Positions 25,661-42,013 of a stretch of DNA of 64,000 bases are shown here, one piece after another; position 1 is the stretch's first letter, and every line of letters begins with the position of its first letter. Source of the stretch: Ridgeia piscesae (Eukaryota > Annelida > Polychaeta > Sabellida > Siboglinidae); assembly GCA_025642075.2 (NCBI GenBank), contig JAODUO010000538.1, forward strand, positions 70,001 to 134,000. Direction: 5' to 3'. The position numbers were made by a program, and so were the translations under genes. Below the pieces are notes generated by a model that was given only the letters and a program-made list of their open reading frames with translations, had not been told where the DNA came from and did no database searches.

Positions 25661-27143
25661 AACACACATTTTTTCGCACCATGTTGTCTTCATTCTCTAC
25701 AACCTTTTCATTGTTTTTTTTCTTCAAGATTTTCATGCGATTACAATTCTTATTTTGCGCTATTATAAAAACTACTATCCTGTATTGCATCTGTTTTTCG
25801 ATCTGCAAAGAAATCGTATATTCCTGAAAGGATGTACTATGTCGATCTTTATATAGCTATTTACTTCGACATCTAGTGACTGTTTTAGTAGATATCTGCA
25901 ATCGTAAGGAGTATATTATATCTGTATAGTTCTCCACCTATTGTTCTTGGATAAATCCCGTCTTAAATGTTCAACATTATTTGCAAATTGTGACTCCGCG
26001 CCTTCGGAGAATTCCGGTGCAATTTTGTTCAGTATTATTAAGAATTGTGGTACTTTCGACAAAATATTATCTATTGATGATATAAAATACACGATATATA
26101 TAAGACGCAATGTCTCATTTGTCTTTTCGCAATAGTGGTAAGAAACTTTGAATTCGTCACGGTATATATGTCTAATGATATATAACAACTTCATCTAGTC
26201 AAAAGTACTCTGACAGCATAACACTCTGAATGCCCCTCTCCCAAACGAAAGTAATTAAGTTTGATATCGGTCACCGACATTTTGATATTATCCGTAATAT
26301 TATATTTAAACATCAATACGCAGGATTATCATCAATTTGACGTAATCACCATATTTATGAAGATGGCGATTATACATTTTTTTAATTAAAATGGTAACGT
26401 AATTATTTATTTACGATACGTATAAAATGGTAATCGTGCAAAATTCTCCTTATTATTCCAACATCGTTTGGCGGTGTTTGTATTCATTGTTATGACATAT
26501 ACTTTAGATAGCGATTATGTGTGTAACATTCATTGTCAAATAAAGGTAGTCTATATTGTGTGTAGGACGATATTAGTGAAACATGTGTCGTATATTTGCC
26601 TAATAAACAAACAAAATACTCTCATTCGTTGACATCCTTTGGTAACGTGTATGTTTTGGTTATTCCATCTATTTGTTAGCGAACACCAACACCGATTGCA
26701 TTGTTTGCGATATACACTGATTGACCGAAGTAATTATTAAAATATCGATTGTGGCATAGCATATCTTGTTTACACACTACATCACGCCCTGGTCTCCAGT
26801 CAATACCACCAAGATTGCTGCATTAATCTGATAGCAACGTCGTCGGTCTCAGTGGAACTGCACCGGATGCATTTCAAAAGTTATTGGCTGCATTGCAACT
26901 GCTTTGCAATATTATAGTATAATAGAAAATTCTGCTTCGAACCGAAGCAGTGCCTTGATTTTAAAACAAACAGAAAACAACTGCAATAGTTCATTAGCAA
27001 GTTGCATTATTATAATAGCCATGTGTTACGTCCGACTTGGTGAACATCCCTGTTACAAATCTGGCTTTTTAACTATTCTTTGTTTCTAACAAGCGATCGT
27101 AACTATCAAAACAGCTAATTATCCCACGTTTTGCGAAGACTTG
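25661..27143. other. Convergent intergenic region
   Basis: AT-rich sequence between the 3' ends of FAM221A and the ferroportin-like gene. A plus-strand AATAAA at 26539-26544 is a candidate FAM221A poly(A) signal, which would imply a 3' UTR of about 1.3 kb. A minus-strand AATAAA near 26404-26411 could serve the opposite gene. No other feature was seen. Confidence 0.4.
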
Positions 27144-32381
<5,238 letters not shown>

Positions 32382-33313
32382 GTTGGGATGTGTGTTTTGG
32401 AGTAGTTGTTCGTCGGTCTCTTAAATAATAGCGTAACGCGATGTAGTGTTTGTCCGTACGCACTCTCGCGTAGCAAGACGACTGCAGGCAAGAACCGTGG
32501 TCACCACAGTGGACAAGCGCAGTACTAGAGAACTCTTTAGTGCATTGTAAACACTGTGATTCAATTATGCTGATTATATTCTGAATGAGTTCTTCTTTGA
32601 AGTGTGTGTGGTTATTTGTGAGTGTAACGGACAGAGGTGTAAACATGTAAATATGCCTGCTGTGGTACAACGTCTTTGACGTTGCATCTTCGTTGTTTTG
32701 TTGATTAGTCATCTTTTACGACTACGCCGTCAGTCACGTCCCAGATTAACTGTATCATGTAGAATCAGCCAGTGGATACAATGCACGAACAGGGCATGAC
32801 GCCATATTGTTATTATTTGCATGTATTTTTATTTATTGTTTAGTATTGATTAGAATACAGTGTGTAATAATACATCAGTTTAATCAATATAACCGTGTTT
32901 TCCTGTCAACTCCGGATGAATTGGTCTGTGGACAGGGGTTAACAGGCCGTGCGATCAGAATAGGTCTCACTCAGTCCTACTGTGATATCCAGGAATTCAT
33001 AACTCAACATAATTTAAAATGCAAGTCTACACTAAATGACAATTTCCCGTCACAATGTTTGTCTACAGACACAAACATGACACAGAGCAAAGACCAAAAA
33101 CGACATGTTGAACATCTGTGAGAATTCAACTCAATACCAAAATCATTTAATCGATCACTGTGCAAGTCAATCGGAAAATGTTGAATGTTCCTTACTTTCG
33201 AAGACGTATATGGTTTATACCCGTTAGTTTGTCCGTTGACAGACTATGTTTTTCGTCACCTGCATTCATTTGACCTAAAATCGAGAACCAATAATCATGT
33301 TGTGGGGGTTCCG
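32382..33313. promoter_or_regulatory. Divergent upstream region of the ferroportin-like gene
   Basis: It separates the minus-strand start at 32381 from a plus-strand TATA promoter at 33314. The ferroportin-like 5' UTR must lie at its left end. I searched by eye for an iron-responsive-element hairpin (CAGUGN loop) in the first few hundred nt on the minus strand and saw no convincing one. No TATA box is evident for the minus-strand gene. Confidence 0.35.
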
Positions 33314-33322
33314 TATATAAAA
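33314..33322 (+). promoter_or_regulatory. TATA box of the 33395 candidate gene
   Basis: TATATAAAA lies about 80 bp before an ATG at 33395, placing a start site near 33345 and giving a 5' UTR of about 50 nt. The spacing is that of a classical pol II core promoter. Confidence 0.5.
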
Positions 33323-33394
33323 TAAGTGTGGTGGCTGTTCTAAACCCAGCACTCTTTCCAGCGTTACTTAAGAGATTGCGAGTATAATACCAAC

Positions 33395-33773
33395 ATGTTG
33401 CCCTCCAGCATTTCGTTCCTCCGGGGAGTGCATGCAGAAGAAGCGGAATTTAAGCAAAAGGTACATCAATAATAACGCCAAATTATTCATTTCTTAAAAA
33501 ACATTCGTGTAACATACAAGTAGTTTCTTCAAAGAACATTCGGAACAATGCAAGCGTGAATCGTTTGCTCTAGTTGGGCCAATTGTACGTTTCTTATACG
33601 TTTACTCGTGTATACCGTGTGTCTAATATACCTATAATGTCATCATAATATAAAGTATTTATTTTATGAACTTATTGTTTACTTTAGCACAAAATGCCGC
33701 TACCAATTTCAGGATAGTGAAACAACTTGTTGTCGGTATATTCTTGAAGACATCGCGATTTATTACGAAACAG
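33395..33773 (+). CDS. Candidate gene of unknown function, first two exons
   Basis: Exon 1 (33395-33460) encodes MLPSSISFLRGVHAEEAEFK then QK and ends at a donor (AAAAG/GTACAT). After a 252-nt intron, exon 2 (33713-33773) follows an acceptor (CCAATTTCAG) and encodes DSETTCCRYILEDIAIYYET, ending in phase 1 at a donor (ACAG/GTAGAT). Exon 1 ends in phase 0 and joins cleanly. A TATA box lies upstream. I recognise no family and see no signal peptide. Any third exon would have to lie beyond the foldback transposon at 33944-35065, and I could not identify one. It may be a truncated gene. Confidence 0.35.
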
Positions 33774-33943
33774 GTAGATCTATGTTATAAATAAATTAAT
33801 TATGTCATAAACAACGAGAACGTTACGTATCATTGTTTATGACGTCATTCATTCGTAGTCACGTGTTTGAACTGCGTTATATATACATGTACGTGTGTGT
33901 GCGTGCGTGCGTGCGTGCGCGTGTGCGTGTATGTATGTGTGTG

Positions 33944-35062
33944 GGTATCCAGACATTTCGGTAAAGGACACTTTGGTAATGGACGTTTTGGTAACTGACA
34001 TTTCGGTAACAGGACATTTCGGTAACAGGACATTTCGGTAACAGGACATTTCGGTAACTGGACGTTTCGGTAATAGGACGTTTCGGTAAGAGGACATTTT
34101 GGTAACAGACATTTTGGTAATAGGACATCTTGGTAACATACATTTTGGTAGTATGGCATTTTGGTAAAACCAATAAATATTCTATAAAGGCATATTTCTT
34201 TTTTAAAAACTTACACGTATCGACACTCGGTAGAATCGCCTTAGCTGCACCTGTCAATGCTGTGATGTTGTCAGCATAAATACAAGCTGGCGGGTCGTTA
34301 CTTGCAGCAACACGTATGTGCATTTCCGTACGGCATCTGTCAACCTCTAGCTTCATAGGTTCAGGACAGTGGTTGTGGTCAGTTTTTAACACTGGATATG
34401 CTGGTAGCAAGTCAGTGTATGCACTAGCAGGGCAGTGCTTGCTTGCACGACATGTACAACGCCACTTTATCCTGTCATTTTTCTCTCTCTGTATGCTTGG
34501 TATAGCCATTCCAAAATAGCTTTGCTTTTCCCCTGGTTGTTGTTGATAGCTCCATGTTCACATGTATAGCTTCACCTTATGTGTGTCTGGATTTAAATGT
34601 GTCCTGCTAGCCACTGGTTGGCTGTAGTTGTTGAACATGTACTTTAGCCACCACCACTGCTTAGTTATTTGGATGCCATGTTCCCTTCAGAGGCAAGCAC
34701 TACTTTACACCTTGCCTGACTACTGGTAGAAAGCTAAGTTCCATGTCCGGACCATCCTAATTTACTAATGGTTTAACTGACTGACATCTCAACCGGGTAC
34801 CTCCTAATATGGCAGACTATTTTCAGTAGTTTTACCTAAATGTCTTGTTACCAAAATGTCTTAATTGTTACCGAAATGTCTAGTTACCGAAATGTTTTGT
34901 TACCAAAATGTCTTAATTGTTACCGAAATGTCTAGTTACCGAAATGTTTTGTTACCGAAATGTCTAGTTACCGAAATGTCTAGTTACCGAAATGTCCTGT
35001 TACCGAAATGTCTGTTACCGAAATGTCCATTACCAAAGTGTCCTTTACCAAAATGTCATGGA

Positions 35063-35065
<3 letters not shown>
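33944..35065. mobile_element. MULE-like foldback transposon, copy 1 (1122 bp)
   Basis: The ends are GGTATCCAGACATTTCGG and the reverse complement of GGATCCATGACATTTTGG. Both arms then run through tandem arrays of a 16-17-bp unit (TTTCGGTAACAGGACA on the left at 33951-34165, its complement at 34845-35060), so the arms can fold over about 200 bp. Flanks are ATGTGTGTG and GTGTGTGTG, an 8-of-9 match consistent with a 9-bp target duplication inside a GT microsatellite. The centre holds a decayed FLYWCH-like segment. Nearly the same termini occur at 41207-42004. Mutator-like ancestry is inferred from the 9-bp duplication and the FLYWCH segment, which accompanies many MULE transposases. Confidence 0.8.
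34190..34509 (-). pseudogene. FLYWCH-type zinc-finger remnant inside foldback copy 1
   Basis: A minus-strand frame from an ATG at 34509 reads MAIPSIQREKNDRIKWRCTC, then RASKHCPASAYTD, LKTDHNHCPEPMK and RTEMHIRV. The spacing of W-x-C, the later Cys and the H-N-H motif matches the FLYWCH zinc finger, found next to MULE-type transposases and in domesticated proteins. About 105 residues are recognisable before the frame enters the terminal-repeat array. No transposase catalytic domain is present. The equivalent part of copy 2 (about 41420-41580) is deleted and frame-broken. Confidence 0.6.
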
Positions 35066-35126
<61 letters not shown>

Positions 35127-35332
35127 TGCGTGTGCGTGTGCGTGTGCGTGTGCGTGTGCGTGTGCGTGTGCGTGTGCGTGTGCGTGTGCGTGTGCGTGTG
35201 CGTGTGCGTGTGCGTGTGCGTGTGCGTGTGCGTGCGCGTGCGTGCGGTGCGTGCGCGTGCGTGCGCGTGCGTGCGCGTGCGCTGCGTGCGCGTGCGCTGC
35301 GCGTGCGCGTGCGCGTGCGCGTGCGTGCATGT
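35066..35332. repeat. (GT)n / (GTGTGC)n / (GCGT)n tract
   Basis: Pure GT, then GCGT, then a long GTGTGC hexamer array, ending in GCGTGCGCTGC-type repeats. It directly abuts the right end of the foldback element, which appears to have inserted into this tract (the same repeat is on its left flank at 33894-33943). Strong Z-DNA potential. Confidence 0.95.
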
Positions 35333-35339
35333 GTGTTTG

Positions 35340-38300
35340 TTTTAACTTAAAGCCTATATTATGGTAGAGGAGGAGAACAAAACGACGACGACGAAGAAGA
35401 AGAAGGCAAGTGATCGCCAAACAATGAGCCGCTAGACGACTCGACTCGACAAACGCTGATGGCCGGAACAATCGCCCACTAGCGTCATTAGCGTCTTCAG
35501 ACGCCGAGTGTTAGTTCTGGAGGCGCTACAGGCGTCTGGAACGGGCCGGGAAGAAAGGAACACACGGGAAGTGCACAGGGCTAGCGCGTCTGACGTCACC
35601 GGGGGAATTGTTATTATCACACATCCCTGGGCGGAACTGGGAAAGATGCACAGCGGCCGGAGGATTTACGACTCCGGGTTGTACGGAATGGTGTTGCTTA
35701 GTTCGAAGTTCGCAATTGATTTCCCTAGTGGTTGCTGTGGGGTGTACAGATACGCTTGCTAGTGGACGCTTCAACAATGTTTTGAGCTCACCTGTTTGAG
35801 TTTGACTTTAGCGCTTCTCACCAATGTTTTGAAATAAGAAAACACACAAGTGTGCCCAAACGCAAAGAGCGAAGTAATTGTGAACTTTAAATCGGGTTTA
35901 TGAAGCCACCGTAAAACCGGCCCCGTGTGTATACGTTCTATTGTTGCTCGCCGAAAAAAGGAAACTAGCTGGACAAACGTTTTATTGGCATAATGTCCCA
36001 ATGCCAAAACTAATGGTCCGCTGTCCGTCTATGCATTCACCCGAATTAGTTGTACAACTGTCCTTTGTCCGCCCGTCTTGCTGCGGCAACCATGGGTCGA
36101 AATACCGTGATGCACACACATCGGCATTTCATATCAAAGAGTGATCTCTTATGGTATGTTCTTCCACGGGCAGTCATGATCAGTTGCGTCATTCGTCTAT
36201 ATTTTTATGGAATCGTCGATTTTCCCTTCACAAAGCCTGCGTCACATCTCAATATCACGGCGAATTTCCACCACGGCATATGTAGTTAGGGTCGGTGCAG
36301 CTAAAATTACCCGACGCAGTGTTGCAGCAACCACGCGCATTAACCCAGCTTCGATTGTATTAGACCGTTCATACAATCGCAGGAAAGTGGCAAACGACTA
36401 AGCGAGAGCTCGCAGTGTGACGTCTGTCCGCACGGGCGTCATCAAAGACCTACTTCAAAGGGTAGCGGAACATTCCGGTGGCCGCTACATGGTAATTAAA
36501 CAATTAAACGACCGACACATGCAACAAAGCTATTTCGTTCCCTGTGAAACACGTCGAGCTGCTTAACCCGGAGATGGCAATTTCGTTTGAAGAGAAATTG
36601 CAAATACCATCTGGGCTGAACTGTGCTTTGATAAACGTTTGTTTCTAAGTATAGTATAATGAATTGGTGGCTATCGTAACTGCTGTTTATGAACGGAGCA
36701 ATTGTGTGTATCGATTGATAAAATAGTGTCTAGTTACACGAGTGTAGAACAGATGCCCAGTGGTCAAATGAAACAATGGACAATTGCTCGATCCCTCCTT
36801 TTTTGCATACAATTTTTTTTGTTGCCATTTAGCAACTTTTCGTTTTCACTTGACCTTTCATTTCGTACTGGGAAACTGTCCGTACCCGTAATTATATGCA
36901 ACCAACGTGCAAAAATCCAATTTTAAAACAAAATATTCACAGTCGCTGTTTGAAATATCCAACAAATATGAATATCAACACCAAAGCCACTCGTTCGTCT
37001 GTCGCTGGACCCACCGGTCTTGTCACTTTACGGGTTTCTTCCACCACCTCGCTGTCTGTTGGTAGCAGATAGTCATCTTTTAATTCTGCAATTTGCAGCT
37101 CGCTCGTCCGGCAAAATCCATAGCAGACATCGTAAAGATGTCACAGTGCCCATATCGGGCGAGGGAAGCGCGTCTGAACGCGCGCCGGTTAAACACACGA
37201 GATCTGTATCGCGACAAATGTGACCTCCGTCCGCCTTCGAGGTGTCGCCTCTCTCCGTGGTTACACCCTCTCATTTAGGCGACAATGGCGGGGCAAAAGC
37301 CGACCTAATTAAGGTTCGATCGGACCACCACTTACGCGCTGTAATTCAATTGTTACGCTGCTGTAAAATATAGTTAAATGCATTAGGACGACCACGGTAA
37401 AGACGACACAATAAAACGTAGATCACTTTATTCCATTCATGCCGCGGCTAACCCTTTTAGTGGTCAGACCAAATGACTGTGTCAACTCTCAAGCGACGCC
37501 AAGTTGGTAAAACTGCCGTCCGACAAGTCGTTATACCGGTCAGCAGACCGACCGTGAACTGACCGAGATGACGCGAGTCATTACGTAAATTCAATTACTA
37601 TTGCGGTGTTATGATACTGTCAAGACACCTCAGTTGAAGAGCTCTGTCACTGTCCGAGAGTGGTCTCCAAATACAACAAATGAAATTCTCCGGTTTATTG
37701 AGCGACGTGTCCGTTTTAAAAGCTACCTGAACGTACCAAAACTTCAATGAAATAATATTAATTTCAATTCAACCTTCTTGTTTTATGAAACAATCTCATT
37801 CATGACAATATGAGACAGAAGTGATAGACTAGTTTAACATAGATAGGCATTAATTAAAAACACAAGAACGGTTTGATTAAATTACCGACATTGCGCATAC
37901 TTGGACAAATATCTCATTGCCATTCGATACATCAAAACTAGTGTATTTACTGATGAGTGGAATTTGTGAATTGTACTTGCGAACTGTAGGTAGTATGTTG
38001 TACTTGACACTTGATAGTTATTGTGATAATATGTTATGGAGGACTTACAATGTGTACTTATGAGTTGTACTCGTATGTTGTACCAGCGTGCTGTACCTAA
38101 CTACCTATACGAGTTGTACTCGAGAGCACCTACATGTGAGTTGTACACCAAGTCGGGAAGTATTGTATTTGATGCGACGTGTGAGGAATACTCTAGTACT
38201 GGCGATGTCTCACGTGCTTGTCAAGATCGACTCATCCCAGACTAGTGGACGAGTATGACCCGAGTGGACATGGCTGGCTGCATCTGTTACCGTCGTCGTC

Positions 38301-38400
38301 TCGGTCCACTGCTCTCATTCTTCCCGAAGCTGTAGGCGAGCGGGCTGGTCACCAGGTCGTGCAAGGGGCTGGACATTGTCCACACGTCACTGCCAGTGGC
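35340..38400. other. Intergenic, no recognisable gene
   Basis: Higher-complexity, mixed-composition sequence with no convincing exon, RNA gene or transposon end. Between about 37960 and 38150 a degenerate GAGTTGTACTCG / TGTAC motif recurs. It lies upstream of the TATA promoter at 38422 and could hold distal regulatory sequence. Confidence 0.4.
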
Positions 38401-38421
38401 CAGTGAGCGGTCAAGCGGACG

Positions 38422-38429
38422 TATATAAG
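38422..38429 (+). promoter_or_regulatory. TATA box, probable promoter of the Ly6-like gene
   Basis: TATATAAG in a GC-richer context (GGACG before, GGAGAG after). It predicts a start near 38450 and is followed by an untranslated exon. Confidence 0.5.
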
Positions 38430-38449
38430 GGAGAGCGATAGACGTGGGT

Positions 38450-38618
38450 TGGATAGTGTGTGAATGACAACAGCCGTGATAGACCACAACTGTTTGACAA
38501 GGAGCGCAGTGTCGATGCAAGCGAGTTTATGACGACGATCAACTCTCAATAGGGCAGAACGTATAGCATTGTCCAACAGACGAATATTGACTGGACGAAG
38601 TGAAAGTCTCGTTAACAG
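38450..38618 (+). other. Putative 5' UTR exon 1 of the Ly6-like gene
   Basis: Starts about 28 nt after the TATA box and ends at the strong donor TTAACAG/GTATGG (GT at 38619). It has no sizeable ORF. The next plausible acceptor in a gene of this strand is TTTATTACAG/ATCGAC near 43369, 150 nt before the Ly6-like start codon. The pairing across a 4.75-kb intron is inference. Confidence 0.35.
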
Positions 38619-38619
38619 G

Positions 38620-40200
38620 TATGGACAGAATATGACTCAAGCGTTTATGCATGGCCTACGTATAGTATTCCGATGTTTCTCGATCTTTTACTCCTAAATA
38701 TATTTTGTGGAGATTATTTCGCCTTAAAGGATTACATGTGTATTTGTACCCTTATGAGATGTCGATAGTTGATATTACCTATCTAAAACCTTTTTCCAAC
38801 GCCATGAGAATTACACAGAGTGTGTGTTATGCTGTTTGTTGGATGGTGTCTTGGACACACACGTCAAGGCAGGAATATGAGAACAGATCCACCGCAAATT
38901 ACCGATGGTAGGGTACGTCACAAATTATAACAAGTAGTGGAATAAAGGGAGAAATGCATAAACTCTTCGAAGAGATTTAGGACACATAAACCGAAAATCG
39001 TATTGCTCACCCAAGCATGGACTATCTTATTAGGAAAGTATCGATTCTGTGTAGAGCTGTGCTACTTGATGATGTCACGAGAACGAAACAAAACTCATAC
39101 CGGTGCCATTGCTGATAATTGATGAAGAATAACTGCTGATAATTGATGACAATGCTACTGAAAATCGATGGCAAATCTGAATAAGTCGTTGAAAGCAACT
39201 TTTCAATTTGCACTTTGCAGCAGGAAATACTGATCGCATGGCGGAATAACGATTGAGTAACGCTATAAAACACACTGACTCTTCAAGTTGATATTCACAG
39301 GTAAGCAGGTGTTCGGTCTGGGAGCATTTATTACAGGATTAATCACAGGCCAGAGCCCCCATTTCACCCGGGCCATTTCACCCTCCTGTGAAATTGTTTC
39401 TCGCCGGATAATTGCTTCCCGAATCAATCACTCCAAGGAGTCCGGCGCACGCCCACAACAAAGGTGCATTGTTTCTATTGACAATGGTCTGTTGTTTCGC
39501 GTCAAGTTATAGGGGCAATGGTTTGCTTAACGGGGCGCCGACAGGAACTTGGCAGTGACGTTTGAACGCCCCGCTCAGTAAGTCGGCTGAAGTGTTTGAG
39601 ACGACGGACATTCAACAGCGTCTGTTGTTTTGGGAGTCCCACCGGCATCGTTGGCTTCTCGGTTTGCAAGAACCAACTGTTTGCGCAGCTGACGGCGCTG
39701 TTTGCTGCCGCTTTGAAGAATGTATTACCAAACACCGGTACCGGTGTTCCTCTGATGTGTCACCGGCTGGGAATGTCTGGCAACTACATGGCATTGTAGT
39801 TGATAATATTACACGGAAGCCTATTTCAGCTATCTGTATTCATTATAACATTCGCGTTACACATTCTAAGTACAACTTCAACGGTTTAATTCCTGAAAGT
39901 TGCTATCTATGGGGCATTTTCAGCGATGTTTTATTGATGTTTCCTCTTGCCTGAAGCACACAGCAAGACTGCACGTCCTAAGCATTTGCAATAAATGATT
40001 TCATTGTCTATTCGACCCACCACTAGTCCTGTTTCACTACGTCTTCAAACACCTTGTCCTTGTGATGTTACCCATGATTTTTTTCTCCCGTTTGCCAAGT
40101 TATATAATTCCTCTGCTATGCACGATGACAACTTCTGTGCTGCAAGGTGGCTATTGACTGAACGTTTGGTAAATCCTGAACGCATTCCTGACAATGGATA
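38620..40200. other. Putative intron of the Ly6-like gene, first part
   Basis: No exon or repeat family recognised. The stretch 39330-39480 is compositionally coding-like (GC-rich, balanced) with no supported gene, and could be a conserved non-coding element. Confidence 0.3.
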
Positions 40201-40201
40201 T

Positions 40202-40393
40202 TGTTTGTTCTCTTCTCTCTTCTCTCGCTCTCTCTCTTCTCTCTTCTCTCTTCTCTCTTCTCTCTTCTCTCTTCTCTCTTCTCTCTTCTCTCTTCTCTCT
40301 TCTCTCTTCTCTCTTCTCTCTTCTCTCTTCTCTCTTCTCTCTTCTCTCTTCTCTCTTCTCTTTCTCTCTCTCTCTCTCTCACTCTCACTCTCT

Positions 40394-40428
<35 letters not shown>

Positions 40429-40462
40429 TCTCTCACTCTCACTCTCACTCTCTCTCTCTCTC
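40202..40462. repeat. (CTCTT)n and (CTCACT)n pyrimidine tract
   Basis: A pure-pyrimidine 7-mer array (TCTCTTC) of about 150 bp, followed by CT repeats interrupted by CTCACT. This mirror-repeat polypyrimidine type can form triplex (H-DNA). A 272-residue Ser/Leu frame through it is an artefact. Confidence 0.95.
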
Positions 40463-41197
40463 CAAACTCCTCCAACGCGCGCTCATTCTTCCAACCATTT
40501 GCAGTCAAACACTAGCCCTGTGTACAAACACGCACCCGTCAAATCAACGGCTTCTGTTTGGGTGCATGGGACGTGCAGCCGGCGCCATCAGCGCCACCGC
40601 TGCGTCACGCCTACGCCCGGCCCCTCACGTCACGTAACACTGAAGCCTTACGAACGAAATTATAGCTTCTCCGTTGTTTGCCCGTCGGCAGAACAAATAT
40701 TGTTTTTGCTTTGCGAAAATCCCACCGAAGGGAGGGTTGATGGGGACGCCCCTTGTCGACAGCATGCCTGGGGCAATAGTTCACGTCTTTGTCGTCGAAT
40801 TTTACTCGGGTAGAGCCTTCAGTTATTACCTTGTCTTCTCATGCGAATGCACGGAGCCCCGTGGAGCAGGGGATTGGCATCACCGCAGCTTCGACTCGAT
40901 GATTCGTTGGGACGATGGCAATGTTACGTTATAACCCTCGGCTATGGGTTCAGCGACTGGTTATGATGCTGCAGCCAGTGGCATATTTAAGAGGCGGGGA
41001 CATTGGGCCTTTGGACATGTATTTTAATGGATATTGTGCCACTAGTTGGCAAACTAATCATGCTTTTACATTCTCGAGCATTTTGACACCCACTTCTAAC
41101 ACCCTCGAGTAGATACGCTACTGGCAACAGTAACAACAGCGCACGAAGTCGTTCCGTATCAACTATATTTAGTCACTTACATCCATAGTGATATACT
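40463..41197. other. Putative intron of the Ly6-like gene, between repeat and foldback copy 2
   Basis: Nothing recognised. Mixed-composition sequence without supported exons. Confidence 0.3.
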
Positions 41198-41206
41198 GAT
41201 ATAACC

Positions 41207-42004
41207 GGTATCCAGACATTTCGGTAAAGGACACTTTGGTAATGGACGTTTTGGTAACTGACATTTCGGTAACAGGAATTCTCGGTCACAGGACATTTCG
41301 GTAACTGGACATTTCGGTAATAGGACATTTTGGTAACAGACATTTTGGTAATAGGACATCTGACCTCATTGGTAAGCATGGCATTTTTGGTAAACCCACT
41401 AAATATTTTATTAATTTTCTAAACAATTCCTCAGCTTCATTGGTTCAGGACAGTGTTGTGACAATTTAACAGGGTCGGGTAGCAAGTCTGTGATGCACTA
41501 GCAGGGCAGAGCTGTTGCAGACATGTCAATGCCACCTTATCATGTAATTTATTCCTGTATGCAGCCATTCCACAATAGCTTTGCTTTTCACCTGGTTGTT
41601 GTTGATAGCTCCATGTCACATGTATAGTTCACCTTATGGATCTGATTTAAATGTGTCCTGCTAGCCAGTGATTGCTGTAGTGGTTGAACACTTTAGCCAC
41701 CACCACTGCTATTTGGAAGCCATGTTCCCTTCAGAGGCAAGCACTACTTTACACCTTGCCTGACTACTGGTAGAAAGCTAAGTTCCATGTCTGGACCATC
41801 CTAATTTACAAATGGTTTAACTGACTGACATCTCAACAGGTTACCTCCTAATATGGCAGACTGGACTCTGATAATTTTCAGTAGTTTTACCGAAATGTCT
41901 TAATTGTTACCGAAATGTCTAGTTACCGAAATGTCCTGTTACCGAAATGTCTATTACCGAAATGTCCATTACCAAAGTGTCCTTTACCAAAATGTCATGG
42001 ATCC
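41207..42004. mobile_element. MULE-like foldback transposon, copy 2 (798 bp)
   Basis: Bounded by a perfect 9-bp direct repeat GATATAACC at 41198-41206 and 42005-42013. Termini GGTATCCAGACATTTCGG and (complement) GGATCCATGACATTTTGG match copy 1 over about 60 bp. The arms again contain 16-17-bp subunits but fewer than copy 1. The centre (41400-41880) aligns with the centre of copy 1 (34190-34840) but has many small deletions, so it is an older or more decayed relative. No open frame. Confidence 0.9.
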
Positions 42005-42013
42005 GATATAACC

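Noticed and set aside
33845..34159. Open frames with KCP/TEMS repeats
   Set aside because: They are translations of the 16-17-bp foldback-arm repeat, not a protein.
39995..40813. 272-codon plus-strand frame with Ser/Leu repeats
   Set aside because: The bulk is a CT-rich microsatellite; no splice or homology support.
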